DNA of 64,000 nt, from contig NZ_ASRY01000318.1 of the NCBI RefSeq assembly GCF_000520815.1, forward strand, positions 1 through 64,000, given 5' to 3'. The translations under genes and the position numbers were made by a program. The notes below the pieces were generated by a model that saw nothing but the letters and a program-made list of their open reading frames with translations, did not search any database and had not been told where the DNA came from. This stretch comes from Paenibacillus maysiensis (GTDB lineage Bacteria; Bacillota; Bacilli; Paenibacillales; Paenibacillaceae). Numbering within the stretch: position 1 is the stretch's first letter; every line of letters begins with the position of its first letter. Shown here piece by piece: positions 26,437 to 37,391 of this stretch.

Positions 26437-27312
26437 TTAATGAACCCGTTTGCGCCCAAACCAGCTTTTAAGCACCAAGGTGGCGAGAGCCAACAACAAC
26501 AGCAGCGAAGCCACCGCAAAGGATGCCGAGAACTGATATTCGTTATACAAAATTTCCACATGGAGCGGCAATGTGTTCGTCTCTCCACGGATATGTCCCG
26601 AAACGACCGACACCGCCCCAAATTCACCCATGGCTCTCGCATTACACAAAATAATGCCATACAGCAGGCCCCATTTGATGTTCGGCAGCGTCACCTTCCA
26701 GAAAATACGCCAGCCGCGTGCGCCCAAGGTGACTGCCGCTTCTTCCTCCTGGTGTCCCTGATCCTCCATTAGCGGAATCAGCTCCCGCGCTACAAAAGGA
26801 AACGTGATAAACAGCGTAGCCAATATAATCCCCGGTAAGGCAAAAATAATTTTGATATCATGCTCATCCAGCCACGATCCAAGCCAGCCTTGTGCGCCGA
26901 ATACCAGCACATACATCAATCCGCCGACAACAGGAGAGATGGCAAAGGGCAAATCAATCAGGGTGACCAGCAAGCCCTTGCCGCGAAATTGAAACTTTGT
27001 AATCAGCCAGGCGGCGGCTACGCCAAATACCGTGTTCAACGGTACTGTTATCGCCGCCACCAGCAGCGTCAGCCGCAGCGCCGACATGGCGTCGGGGTCG
27101 CGTAACGCTTCAACGTATACGCTCCAGCCCTGCTTGAGCGCTTCGGTAAGTACGACGATCAACGGTAGTACCAGCACCCACAGCAAAGCCAGAAAAGCGG
27201 CACCGATCAGCGACCACTTCACCCAAGGGGCTTCGGTTGTGACCCTGTTGGGCGGTGCAGTTGAAGGCACAGGTGCATGGGGAAGCTCCTGTCCGGTTAT
27301 CGCTTGTGACAT
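26437..27312 (-). CDS. cysW: sulfate ABC transporter permease CysW
   Basis: 291 residues, about six membrane helices, ABC importer permease. The EAA loop is around [23 protein letters not shown] and the tail [18 protein letters not shown] is diagnostic of CysW. It forms the sulfate/thiosulfate channel with CysT, fed by the binding protein encoded upstream. The 76-bp gap to cysT is free of a strong hairpin. No cysA ATPase gene is present here; it must be elsewhere, or a shared ATPase is used. Confidence 0.93.
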   Translation of the reverse strand: MSQAITGQELPHAPVPSTAPPNRVTTEAPWVKWSLIGAAFLALLWVLVLPLIVVLTEALKQGWSVYVEALRDPDAMSALRLTLLVAAITVPLNTVFGVAAAWLITKFQFRGKGLLVTLIDLPFAISPVVGGLMYVLVFGAQGWLGSWLDEHDIKIIFALPGIILATLFITFPFVARELIPLMEDQGHQEEEAAVTLGARGWRIFWKVTLPNIKWGLLYGIILCNARAMGEFGAVSVVSGHIRGETNTLPLHVEILYNEYQFSASFAVASLLLLLALATLVLKSWFGRKRVH

Positions 27313-27388
27313 GATGTTTCTTCCTCCTTAAAACAGCGGATGTACCGCTATCGTGTGAACCAAACGCATACTGTCCTGCGTAATTACG

Positions 27389-28222
27389 TTAGACGGTACG
27401 CCGCCGCGACCAGCGCTGAATGCTGTTAATCACGAGCAGCAGCAGGAATGAGATCACCAACAGCATTAACGCTACCGCCGTAGCTCCTGCATAGTCATTT
27501 TGCTCCAGCTTGGACATAATGAGCAGCGGAGCGATCTCGGTCTTCATCGGCATATTGCCGGAAATGAAGACGACTGAGCCATACTCCCCGATGCCACGGG
27601 CAAAGGCGAGCGCAAAGCCCGTCAGCAGCGGCGGTATCAGCTCGGGCACAATAACGCTGCGGAAGGTGCGCCATCTGCCCGCTCCCAGCGTAGCAGCGAC
27701 CTCCTCCTCGTCCTTGTCCAGCTCCTCGAGCACCGGTTGGACCGTCCGCACGACGAACGGGATGCCGATAAACATCAGCGCGAGCGTAATGCCCGTCTGT
27801 GAATATGCCATCTTCCAGCCAAGCGGTTCGAACAACGAGCCTATCCAGCCATTTTGCGCATATAGAGCCGTCAAAGCAACACCCGCAACCGCCGTGGGCA
27901 AAGCAAAGGGCAGATCAATCACCGCGTCAAAAATCCGTTTTCCCGGAAACTCATAACGCACCAGCACCCAAGCGATCAGCAGGCCGAGGAACAGATCAAT
28001 CAGCGCCGCAGCGGCAGCGCACAAAAAACTTACCTTGTAAGAAGCCAGTACCCTGACGTCAGTCGCCACATCCCAAAACTTCTCCCACGTCAATCCGGTT
28101 GAATTCAGGAGCAGCGCCGATAAAGGCACCAGCACTACCAGACTGAGGTACAGCACACTATATCCCATCGTTAACCCGAACCCGGGAAGTACGCGTTTGC
28201 GGGTGACCTGCACTTGACTCAT
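27389..28222 (-). CDS. cysT: sulfate ABC transporter permease CysT (CysU)
   Basis: 277 residues, about six helices. [23 protein letters not shown] is the coupling loop, and [17 protein letters not shown] identifies the CysT/CysU member. Second gene of sbp-cysT-cysW, 27 bp after sbp. Works in the membrane as partner of CysW. Confidence 0.93.
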   Translation of the reverse strand: MSQVQVTRKRVLPGFGLTMGYSVLYLSLVVLVPLSALLLNSTGLTWEKFWDVATDVRVLASYKVSFLCAAAAALIDLFLGLLIAWVLVRYEFPGKRIFDAVIDLPFALPTAVAGVALTALYAQNGWIGSLFEPLGWKMAYSQTGITLALMFIGIPFVVRTVQPVLEELDKDEEEVAATLGAGRWRTFRSVIVPELIPPLLTGFALAFARGIGEYGSVVFISGNMPMKTEIAPLLIMSKLEQNDYAGATAVALMLLVISFLLLLVINSIQRWSRRRTV

Positions 28223-28249
28223 GTTCTGTCCATCCCTCTCTTCATTCCA

Positions 28250-29314
28250 TTAACTTCCAGGTACATAAATTTGATCAAAGATGCCCTTGTCGCTAAAATG
28301 CTTTTGCTGCGTCTCCTTCCACGTTCCGAATACATCCTTCAAGGTCACCCGCTCCAGCTCGGGAAATTGATCCTTGAACTTCGCCTTTACGCTATCCAGC
28401 GTTGGACGGTAATAGTTCTCGGCAGCAATGGTCTGCCCCTCTTCGCTGTACAAATATTTCAGGTATGCATCCGCTACCTCGCGTGTACCTTTTTTATCTA
28501 CGACCTTATCGACCACCGCTACCGGAGGCTCGGCCAAAATGCTGATCGACGGGTATACGATATCGAATTTATCCGTACCCAACTCCTTCACGGAAAGCAG
28601 TGCTTCATTTTCCCAAGCGATCAGCACGTCACCAATCCCGCGCTCCACAAAGGTCGTTGTCGCTCCACGCGCACCGCTGTCCAGTACCGGCACATGTTTG
28701 TACAGCTCCTGTACAAAATGCTGGGCTTTAGCTTCATCGTTATTATTTTTCTTGAGCGCATAGGCCCATGCCGCAAGGTAGTTCCAGCGGGCTCCACCTG
28801 ATGTCTTGGGATTCGGCGTAATAACCTGCACATCGCCGCGGATCAGATCATCCCAGTCCTTAATCCCTTTCGGATTACCTTTACGCACCAGCAGCACAAT
28901 GGTTGAAGTGTATGGAGAGCTGTTATGCTCATATTTATTTTGCCATCCCTCTTTAATCAGCCCTTTTTCCTGTAGCGCATCAATATCGTAGCCCAGAGCC
29001 AAGGTAACTACGTCCGCATCCAGCCCATCCTGAACAGAACGGCTTTGTTTGCCAGATCCTCCATGAGATTGCTTAATCGTGACCTTCTGTCCTTTCTCCT
29101 TCTCCCAGTGGGCGGCAAACGCCTTGTTATACGCCTCATACAGCTCACGGGTCGGATCATAAGAAACATTGAGCAGTTCCACATCCTTGGAGCCAGCAGC
29201 AGAGCTGCCATTCGCCTGTGTTGCTCCCTTGCTTGCTCCGCAAGCACTTAACGTCAATGTCAAAACCAAAGATAGTCCGAGAATAAGTCCACTTTTCAAT
29301 TTCTCTTTCATCAA
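28250..29314 (-). CDS. sbp: sulfate-binding lipoprotein
   Basis: 354 residues. Lipoprotein signal with lipobox LSAC (Cys near 25). The mature part matches the Sbp/CysP fold: [20 protein letters not shown], then the sulfate-binding [12 protein letters not shown], and [12 protein letters not shown]. It captures sulfate or thiosulfate at the outer face of the membrane. It heads the operon and is preceded by a ~165-nt structured leader with an intrinsic-terminator-like end, so transcript attenuation is likely. Confidence 0.93.
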   Translation of the reverse strand: MMKEKLKSGLILGLSLVLTLTLSACGASKGATQANGSSAAGSKDVELLNVSYDPTRELYEAYNKAFAAHWEKEKGQKVTIKQSHGGSGKQSRSVQDGLDADVVTLALGYDIDALQEKGLIKEGWQNKYEHNSSPYTSTIVLLVRKGNPKGIKDWDDLIRGDVQVITPNPKTSGGARWNYLAAWAYALKKNNNDEAKAQHFVQELYKHVPVLDSGARGATTTFVERGIGDVLIAWENEALLSVKELGTDKFDIVYPSISILAEPPVAVVDKVVDKKGTREVADAYLKYLYSEEGQTIAAENYYRPTLDSVKAKFKDQFPELERVTLKDVFGTWKETQQKHFSDKGIFDQIYVPGS

Positions 29315-29381
29315 GATCCCCCTAATTCTATGTAATTTAAAGAAACAAATTCATTTGCGCCTGTTATTGACAGGCATATTC

Positions 29382-29480
29382 AAAAAAAAGAGCGGAGAAT
29401 TCCCTGATGCAGCCCTGATAGGTCAAACCTGTCGCGTGGACAGTGTCTGCCTGCTGTTCCTAGAGGTTCTCCGCCATAAT
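29382..29480 (-). ncRNA. structured leader RNA with terminator in front of sbp
   Basis: Transcript from about 29480. The arm GGCGGAGAA (29475-29467) can pair with TTCTCCGC (29399-29392), immediately followed by a U-rich tract to 29382, forming a long-range terminator stem. It encloses smaller stems such as CTGTC/GACAG and a repeated ATCAGGG. Another hairpin, GCCTGT/ACAGGC, follows before sbp. It does not show the SAM-I (S-box) core or the T-box sequence that I know, so I cannot name its class. Sulfur-linked attenuation is inferred from position. Confidence 0.5.
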
Positions 29481-29486
29481 GGCGAG

Positions 29487-29512
29487 ATTATACTTTAATT
29501 CTTTAATTCCTA
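29487..29512 (-). promoter_or_regulatory. promoter and CymR-like site of the sulfate operon
   Basis: On minus a perfect TATAAT (29492-29487) is preceded by TAGGAATTAAAGAATT (29512-29497), which covers the expected -35 area. Bacillus CymR, the repressor of cysteine-supply genes, recognises TAGGAATT-like elements, so repression under cysteine excess is plausible. No good -35 hexamer is visible. Confidence 0.45.
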
Positions 29513-29685
29513 CCTGTTTAATGAGTTATGTAGATATAATACGAGAGTTTACGAGCGTTGTCAAACCTTTTTTTGGGATGGATGATCTGTGCTTCGCTAG
29601 CTTGAGGGGATAAGAGGGGATAAAAGTCAGGAACAATAGGATGTTCCCGACTGCTTACAAGCTATTTTCATACACGAGGAACTGC

Positions 29686-30369
29686 TTAATTGGCGACCGT
29701 TTCGAGATTGACCGAAAAAACTCCAAAAAGCTTCGGATTATTTGTAGCTCTTCTCAACCACAGCTCGCCCGAGCCAACCATGACTCCCTGATAATTCACA
29801 AACAAGTCATCGGTCTTTTGATTCACCAAAGCCTCACGAATTGCGTCCGTAAAAATCTGATCGTATTGGGCAATGAACTCTTTCTTGTTCGGAATCGTTA
29901 GCGCCTTTTCGCTGTCATTGACAAGCAAAGGGTAGAAAATGTAATTAGCCACCTTCTCCTTGTCATTGTCGGCAACAGCCTTCTGCAACGCTTTGAACGT
30001 GTTCAGAAACGCTTTAGGGTCCTGAATACCGGCTACCTCAAAAGGATTGTGGGATGGATTGACAGGTTTTGGGGAAGAAGAAGCATCCGATGAAGTGGTC
30101 GGGGCCGATGGACTTGACTTTTTCATATCAGTTCCGTTGTTTTCCGCACTCTGACTCTCTTTCGCTGCTTTTTCATTTTCGGCTGAACCGCTACGATTCG
30201 TATCAGCTCCATTTTCAATCGCACTTGTACTGCTTCCGGTCTCGACAGTTTCAGCATTCTTATCCTGGCCGCAGCCAGCGAGAGCTACGAATGTAAGCGT
30301 AAGTAAAATGGCTGTGAAGGACAGCCTCCGTGACATTTTCTGATTACCGTATTCTTGGGTTTTGGGCAC
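29686..30369 (-). CDS. hypothetical lipoprotein
   Basis: 227 residues from a GTG at 30369 (AAAGGA nine bases upstream). The signal peptide (~12-33) ends in the lipobox LAGC. A long Ser/Asn/Lys/Glu-rich linker follows, then a small alpha/beta domain (PKAFLNTFKALQKAVADNDK...) of unknown function. The shape resembles NTF2-like or DUF4878-type surface lipoproteins, but no motif settles it. An internal ATG 11 codons later is a possible alternative start. Anchored outside the membrane. Confidence 0.7.
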   Translation of the reverse strand: MPKTQEYGNQKMSRRLSFTAILLTLTFVALAGCGQDKNAETVETGSSTSAIENGADTNRSGSAENEKAAKESQSAENNGTDMKKSSPSAPTTSSDASSSPKPVNPSHNPFEVAGIQDPKAFLNTFKALQKAVADNDKEKVANYIFYPLLVNDSEKALTIPNKKEFIAQYDQIFTDAIREALVNQKTDDLFVNYQGVMVGSGELWLRRATNNPKLFGVFSVNLETVAN

Positions 30370-30490
30370 AACGGGTCATCCTTTCTGCTTCTGCTTTCTG
30401 CTCTGACCTATTCTGTTCATTAAGTCTTCAACCGTTCTATTGTAACATAAGTAGACTAATGACCGCATATCGTGCCCATATGGAAGGGGC

Positions 30491-30985
30491 TTACAGCGTA
30501 ATATACGCGAAGGTTTTGACTGTTCCTGTGGAGCCATCGTCAGTCACTACATGTAAAAACAGCTCGTTGGAAGATTGGCTTCCAGCCTCATTCTGCTCCT
30601 CCGGCTTCACAAACAACAGATCATGCCGTTCTCCCGGCTGCAATCTTTGGCTGGAAAGTCCCTCCGTTTGACCTTGCAAGCCAGAGGTAGCCGAGGATGT
30701 AATCTTGTACTGTATAGGCTGCTTCCCCATATTTTTGATACTCACGTACAACTTTCGTCCCTCTTCAAACCTAAAAGGCATTCCTCCCTCTCCCCCAAAT
30801 TGCGTGGTCTGATCATGTACAATGCGCTTCGTTACGCCCCCTTGCTCATTCTGCACACTTAACGGAGCAGCCGGGTGCGTCACACTCGCCGTGGATGTAG
30901 TATGTGTAGTCGTCGATAAGTTGGCAAAAGCGGCATATCCCACAATTGCCCCTGCAACCCCCATCCAAACCCACTTATCTACCAT
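30491..30985 (-). CDS. hypothetical membrane-anchored protein
   Basis: 164 residues with one N-terminal membrane helix (WVWMGVAGAIVGYAAFANL) and an extracytoplasmic beta-rich tail. The tail appears built around a single immunoglobulin-like domain (KLYVSIKNMGKQPIQYKITSS). No family recognised. AGGAGG-type sequence lies before the ATG. It is followed 121 bp on by the lipoprotein gene in the same orientation; co-transcription is possible. Confidence 0.6.
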   Translation of the reverse strand: MVDKWVWMGVAGAIVGYAAFANLSTTTHTTSTASVTHPAAPLSVQNEQGGVTKRIVHDQTTQFGGEGGMPFRFEEGRKLYVSIKNMGKQPIQYKITSSATSGLQGQTEGLSSQRLQPGERHDLLFVKPEEQNEAGSQSSNELFLHVVTDDGSTGTVKTFAYITL

Positions 30986-31015
30986 TTCATTTCCTCCTTC
31001 ATATTTTCATACCAT

Positions 31016-32062
31016 TCAGTCGTCACCATGATTACACAAATGGAATGGCTTATCCTCCACAAGAAAACGATCCAGCCAGGTCATTTTGAATATAAAATCG
31101 GGTGCAGATTCAATCAATCCGTTCACAACATCTAAGGAGCGAAGATTTTTCAGGTTTTGTATTTCAGGGGGTAGTGTACGAATTCCGCTATATTGAATAT
31201 TCAGATACTCCAACTGCTGTAGCTCTCCAATCTCAGGTGGCAAATGCCGGAATGTCAATTTCTCCTTGGGAATCACCCTATAATCCGGCGCTGGACGGTC
31301 ATAGCTTCCACAACCGATACTCAAGCCTTTGAGTCGGGTTAGCTTGGCAATGTCGGGTGGTAGCTCGTCGAGATCCGCTACTCGTATCGTCAATGACTCC
31401 AACGAATCTAACTCAAATAAAGCGGGCGAAAGTGTCCGTATGTCCTGCTCGAAAATAGTGAGATGCTTCAATAAACGTAATTCCCTGATCCGTTCGGGTA
31501 TCTCCGTCAAATCAAAACCCATCAACTCCAACCGATCTGGCTGATGGCGAATGGCATCGTTCAGAAAAGCATCTATATCCCGATGCTCAGGCTTGTGAAT
31601 GAACACACCGGGGATAAGCTCCTCCAATGCAGAAGCCTCTTCTCTACCCATGTTCAGTCCGCCTATTCGCTCGTGAGCAACGTTGATGATCCAATCCTCT
31701 CCTTCGGCATTCTGGAAACACAAATCCTCAGGTACTTTCGGATGCATCCAGGAAAACAAGCTGGACGCGGCTCGCTTTAACAGCTCCCCCGCCGCCGGCG
31801 TACATTGGTATCGATAGAACGTTCCTTGTGTGTAGGCTATAGCATGTTTTCCTCTCATTTCCTCATAGGAATGCGTCGATAGCAAAAATGGATTCAATTG
31901 CTGTAACAGTTCCTTGAACATGAAATTCGTGTCAAAATCAATGTCCATGTCTTCTGTCACCCCTTCATGTACGCCCAGCATAAATGTGGCCGCCCGTTTC
32001 ATAGCATAATCAATCAGCCGTTCATAGGCTGTTCCCCGGACATCGCAGTATAATTTGATCAT
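31016..32062 (-). CDS. leucine-rich-repeat protein
   Basis: 348 residues, no signal peptide. The N-terminal ~175 residues are unrecognised. From about 195 there are leucine-rich repeats of the LxxLxxLxIxxxxLxxLPxxI type (LRLLKHLTIFEQDIRTLSP; LESLTIRVADLDELPPDIAK; LEYLNIQYSGIRTLPPEI). Such repeats mediate protein-protein contacts. It starts 30 bp upstream of the membrane protein gene, so the two may form an operon. Function unknown. Confidence 0.7.
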   Translation of the reverse strand: MIKLYCDVRGTAYERLIDYAMKRAATFMLGVHEGVTEDMDIDFDTNFMFKELLQQLNPFLLSTHSYEEMRGKHAIAYTQGTFYRYQCTPAAGELLKRAASSLFSWMHPKVPEDLCFQNAEGEDWIINVAHERIGGLNMGREEASALEELIPGVFIHKPEHRDIDAFLNDAIRHQPDRLELMGFDLTEIPERIRELRLLKHLTIFEQDIRTLSPALFELDSLESLTIRVADLDELPPDIAKLTRLKGLSIGCGSYDRPAPDYRVIPKEKLTFRHLPPEIGELQQLEYLNIQYSGIRTLPPEIQNLKNLRSLDVVNGLIESAPDFIFKMTWLDRFLVEDKPFHLCNHGDD

Positions 32063-32102
32063 GTCTCTCCCCCTATGTGATGCCCTCCGGCCTTACCATA
32101 CA

Positions 32103-32138
32103 AAAAAAGCCGAGCTCATATCTATTATGAGTCCAGCT
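32103..32138 (-). terminator. terminator, probably of a lost gene
   Basis: On minus an imperfect stem around CTCATA/TATGAG, extended by AGC/GCT arms, ends in a run of seven T. It directly follows the short remnant at 32149-32270 and may be that gene's original terminator. Confidence 0.55.
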
Positions 32139-32148
32139 GTCATATTTT

Positions 32149-32270
32149 TCAAACTTGATCAAAGCCATCCATGCCGTAGCGCTCTATCATTCCTTCCGTA
32201 ATAGTAGCTTAGACGTTCATTCAGCACATTACCCTCACTGGATATTGACAGCAACATCTTTTCAATTCTT
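32149..32270 (-). pseudogene. frameshifted 3' remnant of an unknown gene
   Basis: Two minus-strand frames join across a frameshift. One reads IEKMLLSISSEGNVLNERL, the next EGMIERYGMDGFDQV and a TGA at 32149. Both have protein-like composition, and a terminator follows at once. Family not recognised. Confidence 0.3.
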
Positions 32271-32294
32271 GTTCGAGAACGAGTACAACAAAAA

Positions 32295-32327
32295 AGCCGG
32301 AAGCCCCTAAACTGAGGGCCTCCGGCT
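32295..32327 (-). terminator. terminator after pdp (end of deo cluster)
   Basis: AGCCGGA (32295-32301) pairs with TCCGGCT (32321-32327), with an inner GCCC/GGGC stem and six T on the minus strand. It lies 47 bases past the pdp stop codon. Confidence 0.9.
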
Positions 32328-32373
32328 CGATAAACATGCTATCTATTACAGCTTTATGAATAGGGCTTACCGC

Positions 32374-33675
32374 TTACTCTGTCACCGTTCCGTAGATTAG
32401 CACAGGTGCTTGGGCGTGATCCGCAATACGGATATTGGCGTAGATTTTCTCCAGCACTTGGGCTACATCTTCACGGTTGGCATGAATGGTAACCAGCGAA
32501 TCGCCCACTTTTACAGCATCGCCGACCTTTTTGTTCAGCATCAGGCCGACAGCCAGATCAATCTCGGATTCTTTGGTTGCGCGTCCTGCTCCAAGCAGCA
32601 TCGCAGCCGTACCGATTTCGTCAGCCACGATTTCAGCGACCACACCATCCTGCTTCGCAGGCACTTCGATGAGATACTGCGCTTGTGGCAAGCGTTCTGG
32701 ATGATCGACAACCGAAGCGTCGCCGCCCTGATTGGCAATAAACTCTTTGAATTTCTCCAGCGCTTTTCCGTTGCGAATGACTTCTTTGAGCTTCTCTTCG
32801 GCGTCTTCGAGGGAATTTGCTTTACCAGCCAAAAATACCATCTGACTGCCCAAGGTCATACACAGCTCTTCCAGATCCTTTGGCCCTTCACCGCGCAATG
32901 TATCAATCGCTTCTTTGACTTCCAGCGAGTTACCGATGGCCAGACCCAGTGGCTGGCTCATATCGGAAATCACCGCCATCGTTTTGCGACCCACGTTGTT
33001 ACCGATGCTTACCATCGCATGTGCCAGTTCTTTGGCATCATCTACGGTTTTCATGAACGCACCTGCACCTGTCTTCACATCAAGTACGATGGCATCGGAA
33101 CCGGCAGCGATTTTTTTACTCATAATCGAGCTGGCAATCAGCGGAATCGAGTTTACTGTGGCGGTAACATCACGCAGCGCATACAGCTTTTTGTCCGCAG
33201 GCGTCAGGTTGCCGCTTTGTCCGATGACCGCAATTTTGCTGCGATTCACCAGATCCACGAATTCGTCCTTGCTGATTTCGACGTGGAAGCCTGCAATAGC
33301 TTCCAGCTTATCAATGGTTCCTCCGGTATGTCCGAGGCCGCGACCTGACATTTTCGCTACCGGAATATCCAAAGCCGCTACGAGCGGAGCCAACACCAGC
33401 GTTGTCGTATCACCCACACCGCCAGTAGAATGCTTATCGACCTTCACGCCTTCAATCGCGGACAGATCAATTGTGTCACCTGAATGAACCATTGCCATCG
33501 TCAGATCCGCGCGTTCGCGCTCGGTCATATCTTTGAAGAAAATGGACATCGCCAACGCACTTACCTGATAGTCAGGAATTTCCCCTTGCGTGTAGCCTTG
33601 GATAATAAAATTAATTTCCTCGGTGGTCAGTTCTTTACCATCACGCTTTTTCTCGATCAAGTCTACCATTCTCAT
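32374..33675 (-). CDS. pdp: pyrimidine-nucleoside phosphorylase
   Basis: 433 residues, full length. The [17 protein letters not shown] phosphate/substrate loop, [18 protein letters not shown] and the C-terminal barrel-sandwich region mark the family. It cleaves thymidine, deoxyuridine and uridine with phosphate to base plus (deoxy)ribose-1-phosphate. Last gene of the deoC-cdd-nupC-deoB-deoD-pdp cluster, 32 bp after deoD. The pentose phosphate it makes is isomerised by DeoB and split by DeoC. Cytosolic. Confidence 0.95.
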   Translation of the reverse strand: MRMVDLIEKKRDGKELTTEEINFIIQGYTQGEIPDYQVSALAMSIFFKDMTERERADLTMAMVHSGDTIDLSAIEGVKVDKHSTGGVGDTTTLVLAPLVAALDIPVAKMSGRGLGHTGGTIDKLEAIAGFHVEISKDEFVDLVNRSKIAVIGQSGNLTPADKKLYALRDVTATVNSIPLIASSIMSKKIAAGSDAIVLDVKTGAGAFMKTVDDAKELAHAMVSIGNNVGRKTMAVISDMSQPLGLAIGNSLEVKEAIDTLRGEGPKDLEELCMTLGSQMVFLAGKANSLEDAEEKLKEVIRNGKALEKFKEFIANQGGDASVVDHPERLPQAQYLIEVPAKQDGVVAEIVADEIGTAAMLLGAGRATKESEIDLAVGLMLNKKVGDAVKVGDSLVTIHANREDVAQVLEKIYANIRIADHAQAPVLIYGTVTE

Positions 33676-33707
33676 ATGTCATTTCTCCTCTCTGTACGTA
33701 TGATCGT

Positions 33708-34415
33708 TTACAGGGATATTGCTGTATCCAGTGCAACTTCCATCATTTCTTTAAAGGTCGTTTGCCGTTCTTCCGCTGTCGTTTCCTCACCTGTCAGCAA
33801 ATGATCGCTTACCGTCAGAATCGTCAACGCATTTACGCCAAATTTGGCCGCCAGCGTGTACAATGCCGAAGTCTCCATCTCGACACCCAGTACGCCGTAT
33901 TCCATCAGCTTTTGTGTAATTGATTTGTCATCACGATAAAAGCTGTCCGAGCTGAACACGTTGCCGACATGCATCTTCAAGCCCTTGGCAACACCGCGAT
34001 CATAAGCGCCCTTCAACAAAGGGAAGCTGGCAATCGGCGAATAATCATAGCCGCCAAAGATATGGCGGTTCATGCCGGAATCCGTACAGGATGCCTGTGC
34101 CAAAATAACGTCACGTACATGCACATGCTCCTTCATCCCGCCGCACGTACCTACACGGAACAAGTTTTTCACACCGTACTCGCTAATCAGCTCATTGACA
34201 TAAATACTGATGGACGGCAGTCCCATTCCAGTCCCCTGTACAGACAGGCGTTTGCCCTGATACGTTCCCGTAAATCCGAGCATTCCGCGCACCTCGTTGT
34301 AGCAGGTCACGTCTTCCAGATAGGTTTCAGCAATAAATTTCGCCCGCAGCGGGTCTCCTGGCAGCAGAATCGTTTCTGCAATCTCTCCAGGCTTGGCTCC
34401 AATGTGTACACTCAT
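33708..34415 (-). CDS. deoD: purine-nucleoside phosphorylase DeoD-type
   Basis: 235 residues. [27 protein letters not shown] is the diagnostic N-terminus, here given only as a pointer; RVGTCGG and VEMETSALY carry the phosphate and base contacts. It phosphorolyses purine (deoxy)nucleosides as a hexamer. A longer frame begins at 34436, but GGAGG (34425-34429) lies nine bases before the ATG at 34415, which is therefore the start. Feeds DeoB. Confidence 0.94.
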   Translation of the reverse strand: MSVHIGAKPGEIAETILLPGDPLRAKFIAETYLEDVTCYNEVRGMLGFTGTYQGKRLSVQGTGMGLPSISIYVNELISEYGVKNLFRVGTCGGMKEHVHVRDVILAQASCTDSGMNRHIFGGYDYSPIASFPLLKGAYDRGVAKGLKMHVGNVFSSDSFYRDDKSITQKLMEYGVLGVEMETSALYTLAAKFGVNALTILTVSDHLLTGEETTAEERQTTFKEMMEVALDTAISL

Positions 34416-34494
34416 GTTTTTATTCCTCCGTCCCATTTGTCCGTGCTTATATCGTTACTTATGATTCTTCATTGTATTCTTGCTTGCGTCCTGA

Positions 34495-35676
34495 TTATTG
34501 AAGCTCTGCCAAAAAGCTTGTTCCGTGTTCAGGCAGCTTCACACCAAAGTTATCCGCTACCGTAGCTCCGATATCCGCAAACGTTTTACGTACCGCAAGC
34601 TCCTTGCCTCCAGCTGCAAAACGTGGGGAATACGCCAACAGAGGCACATATTCACGTGTATGATCCGTTCCCCGATACGTCGGGTCATTCCCATGGTCTG
34701 CAGTGATAATCAGCAGATCGTCATCGGTCATTTTAGCGAATACCTCCGGCAGTCGGGCATCATAATCGTCCAAAGCCTGACCATATCCCTGCGGATTACG
34801 ACGGTGACCGTATACAGCGTCAAAATCGACCAGATTCAAGAAGCTTAATCCGGTAAAATCTTCATCCAGCGTAGCCACCAGCTTATCCATACCGTCCATA
34901 TTGGACACGGTGCGCACAGCTTTCGTCACACCCTCGCCGTCATAAATGTCGGAGATTTTACCCAATGCGATCACATCCAGACCTGCATCCTTCAGCTCGT
35001 TCATCGTAGTACGACCAAACGGCTTGAGCGCATAATCATGGCGATTGGAGGTGCGAGAGAAGTTCCCCGCCTCACCTACAAACGGACGCGCAATAATCCG
35101 GCCCAGCATGTACGGGTCTTCCAGCGTGATTTTACGGCAGAACTCGCAAATCTCATAAAGCTCCTTCAAAGGCACAACTTCCTCATGCGCCGCAATTTGC
35201 AGCACTGAATCCGCCGATGTATAGATAATGAGCGCTCCTGTTTTCACATGTTCCTCGCCCAGCTCGTCAATGATTTCCGTTCCGCTGGCAGGCTTGTTGC
35301 CAATGACTTTGCGGCCCGTATGCTCCTCAATGCGCTGAATCAGCTCATCCGGAAAACCATCAGGGAATACGCGGAAAGGAACCGCAATATTTAGGCCCAT
35401 GATTTCCCAGTGTCCGGTCATTGTATCCTTACCGTTGGACGCTTCCTGCATTTTGGTGTAATACGCCAAAGGTTTCTCAGCGGCTTGCACCCCTTCAATA
35501 GAACGAATATTGGACAGACCGAGCTTACCCATATTCGGCATGTTCAGACCGCCGCGTTCGCGGGCAATATGACCAAGTGTATCTACATCGTAATCATCAA
35601 ACTGGGCAGCATCCGGCGCTTCGCCGATCCCCACAGAGTCCATAACAACCAAGTGAATCCGTTTGAATTTAGACAT
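34495..35676 (-). CDS. deoB: phosphopentomutase
   Basis: 393 residues, alkaline-phosphatase-superfamily metalloenzyme. [14 protein letters not shown] holds the first metal Asp, [10 protein letters not shown] the phosphorylated Thr, and [20 protein letters not shown] further metal ligands. It converts (deoxy)ribose-1-phosphate to the 5-phosphate for DeoC or the pentose phosphate pathway. It sits between nupC and deoD in the same transcript. Confidence 0.95.
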   Translation of the reverse strand: MSKFKRIHLVVMDSVGIGEAPDAAQFDDYDVDTLGHIARERGGLNMPNMGKLGLSNIRSIEGVQAAEKPLAYYTKMQEASNGKDTMTGHWEIMGLNIAVPFRVFPDGFPDELIQRIEEHTGRKVIGNKPASGTEIIDELGEEHVKTGALIIYTSADSVLQIAAHEEVVPLKELYEICEFCRKITLEDPYMLGRIIARPFVGEAGNFSRTSNRHDYALKPFGRTTMNELKDAGLDVIALGKISDIYDGEGVTKAVRTVSNMDGMDKLVATLDEDFTGLSFLNLVDFDAVYGHRRNPQGYGQALDDYDARLPEVFAKMTDDDLLIITADHGNDPTYRGTDHTREYVPLLAYSPRFAAGGKELAVRKTFADIGATVADNFGVKLPEHGTSFLAELQ

Positions 35677-35709
35677 GATGAAATTCCTTTCCTAACTTGC
35701 TGTTTTTTT

Positions 35710-36888
35710 TTACAAAAACAACCCTGCAATCGTTGCCGACAGCACGCTAACCAGCGTCGCCCCGTACAACAGCTTCAGACCAAAGCGGGCCACTACATTT
35801 CCCTGTTTTTCATGCAGACCCTTCACAGCACCGGAAATGATACCGATGGACGAGAAGTTTGCAAAGGATACGAGGAACACCGATACGATCCCGACCGTGC
35901 GCTCAGACAAGCCTGTTTGCTTGGTCAGATCCAGCATGGCCACAAATTCATTGGATACGAGCTTGGTAGCCATAATGCTACCCGCCTGAACTGCTTCGTT
36001 CCACGGAATACCCATGACAAAAGCGAATGGCGCAAACACATATCCAAGCAACGCCTGAAAGCTGATTCCAAACAACCAGGAGAAAATCCCGTTAACCATG
36101 GCAATCAGCGCCACAAAACCGATCAGCATCGCAGCTACCGTAATAGCAACCTTGAAACCGTCCATAATATACTCCCCGAGCATTTCGAAGAAGGACTGCT
36201 TCTCTTCCTCCTGAACCTCCAGTAAATCATCTTCTTTTTCAATCTTGTACGGATTAATAATCGAAGAGATAATGAAGCCGCCGAACAGGTTCAATACCAG
36301 TGCGGTAACCACATATGTGGGGTTCAACATTTGCATGTAGGCTCCCACAATCGACATGGACACCGTAGACATCGCAGACGCACATAGCGTATACAGTCGA
36401 TGCTTTGGCAGAAGACCAATTTGCTTTTTAACGGAAATAAACACCTCGGATTGACCCAAAATAGCCGAAGCTACAGCGTTGTAGGATTCCAGTTTACCCA
36501 TTCCGTTTACTTTGCTCAAGACAAGCCCTATATATTTAATAATAAAAGGTAACACTTTTACATATTGCAAAATACCAATCAGCGCGGATATGAACACGAT
36601 TGGCAGCAGTACACCGATAAAGAACGGTGCTGCTCCTTCATTCGCAATTCCGCCAAAAACAAAGTTAATCCCTTCAGTTGCATATGCCAAAAGACTATTA
36701 AAACCTTTTGCAAAGCCCTTGACCAGAATTTCACCAATCTCAGTATTCAGCAATACAAAAGCCAGCGCCGCCTGCAATACAACCATAACCACTAGCGGGC
36801 GATACCTGATTTTACGTTTGTCACTGCTGGCAACGTAAGTAAGTGCAAATACAACGAGCAGTCCCACCAGAGCGATTACATATTTCAT
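35710..36888 (-). CDS. nupC: concentrative nucleoside transporter
   Basis: 392 residues, NupC/CNT family, about ten membrane segments. Recognisable blocks are [34 protein letters not shown] and the nucleoside/cation-binding [14 protein letters not shown]. It imports nucleosides with H+ or Na+, supplying the phosphorylases encoded downstream. It is separated from cdd by a hairpin and a cre-like site, so this and the three following genes may be controlled differently from deoC-cdd. Confidence 0.94.
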   Translation of the reverse strand: MKYVIALVGLLVVFALTYVASSDKRKIRYRPLVVMVVLQAALAFVLLNTEIGEILVKGFAKGFNSLLAYATEGINFVFGGIANEGAAPFFIGVLLPIVFISALIGILQYVKVLPFIIKYIGLVLSKVNGMGKLESYNAVASAILGQSEVFISVKKQIGLLPKHRLYTLCASAMSTVSMSIVGAYMQMLNPTYVVTALVLNLFGGFIISSIINPYKIEKEDDLLEVQEEEKQSFFEMLGEYIMDGFKVAITVAAMLIGFVALIAMVNGIFSWLFGISFQALLGYVFAPFAFVMGIPWNEAVQAGSIMATKLVSNEFVAMLDLTKQTGLSERTVGIVSVFLVSFANFSSIGIISGAVKGLHEKQGNVVARFGLKLLYGATLVSVLSATIAGLFL

Positions 36889-36908
36889 TTTAATTTCCCC
36901 CTTATTAC

Positions 36909-36923
36909 ATTAAGCGCTTACAT
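36909..36923. promoter_or_regulatory. cre-like site upstream of nupC
   Basis: ATTAAGCGCTTACAT is a near-palindrome closely matching the CcpA cre core (TGNAANCGNTTNCA). It lies 21-35 bases before nupC. In B. subtilis dra-nupC-pdp is under catabolite repression, which supports the reading. Confidence 0.55.
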
Positions 36924-36933
36924 TACCCATAAA

Positions 36934-36961
36934 AAGAATGCGCTCCGAAAGAGGCATTCTT
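36934..36961. terminator. intercistronic hairpin between cdd and nupC
   Basis: AAGAATGC (36934-36941) and GCATTCTT (36954-36961), with an inner CTC/GAG and U-rich flanks on both strands. On minus it would cut off part of the deoC-cdd transcripts before nupC, setting relative expression. Confidence 0.65.
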
Positions 36962-36965
36962 TTTT

Positions 36966-37391
<426 letters not shown>

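Noticed and set aside
29382-29480. SAM-I riboswitch or T-box leader
   Set aside because: Neither the S-box core nor the T-box GGTGG-type sequence is visible; kept as unclassified leader.
32410-33348. 312-codon plus-strand frame
   Set aside because: Antisense shadow of pdp, which has all family motifs.
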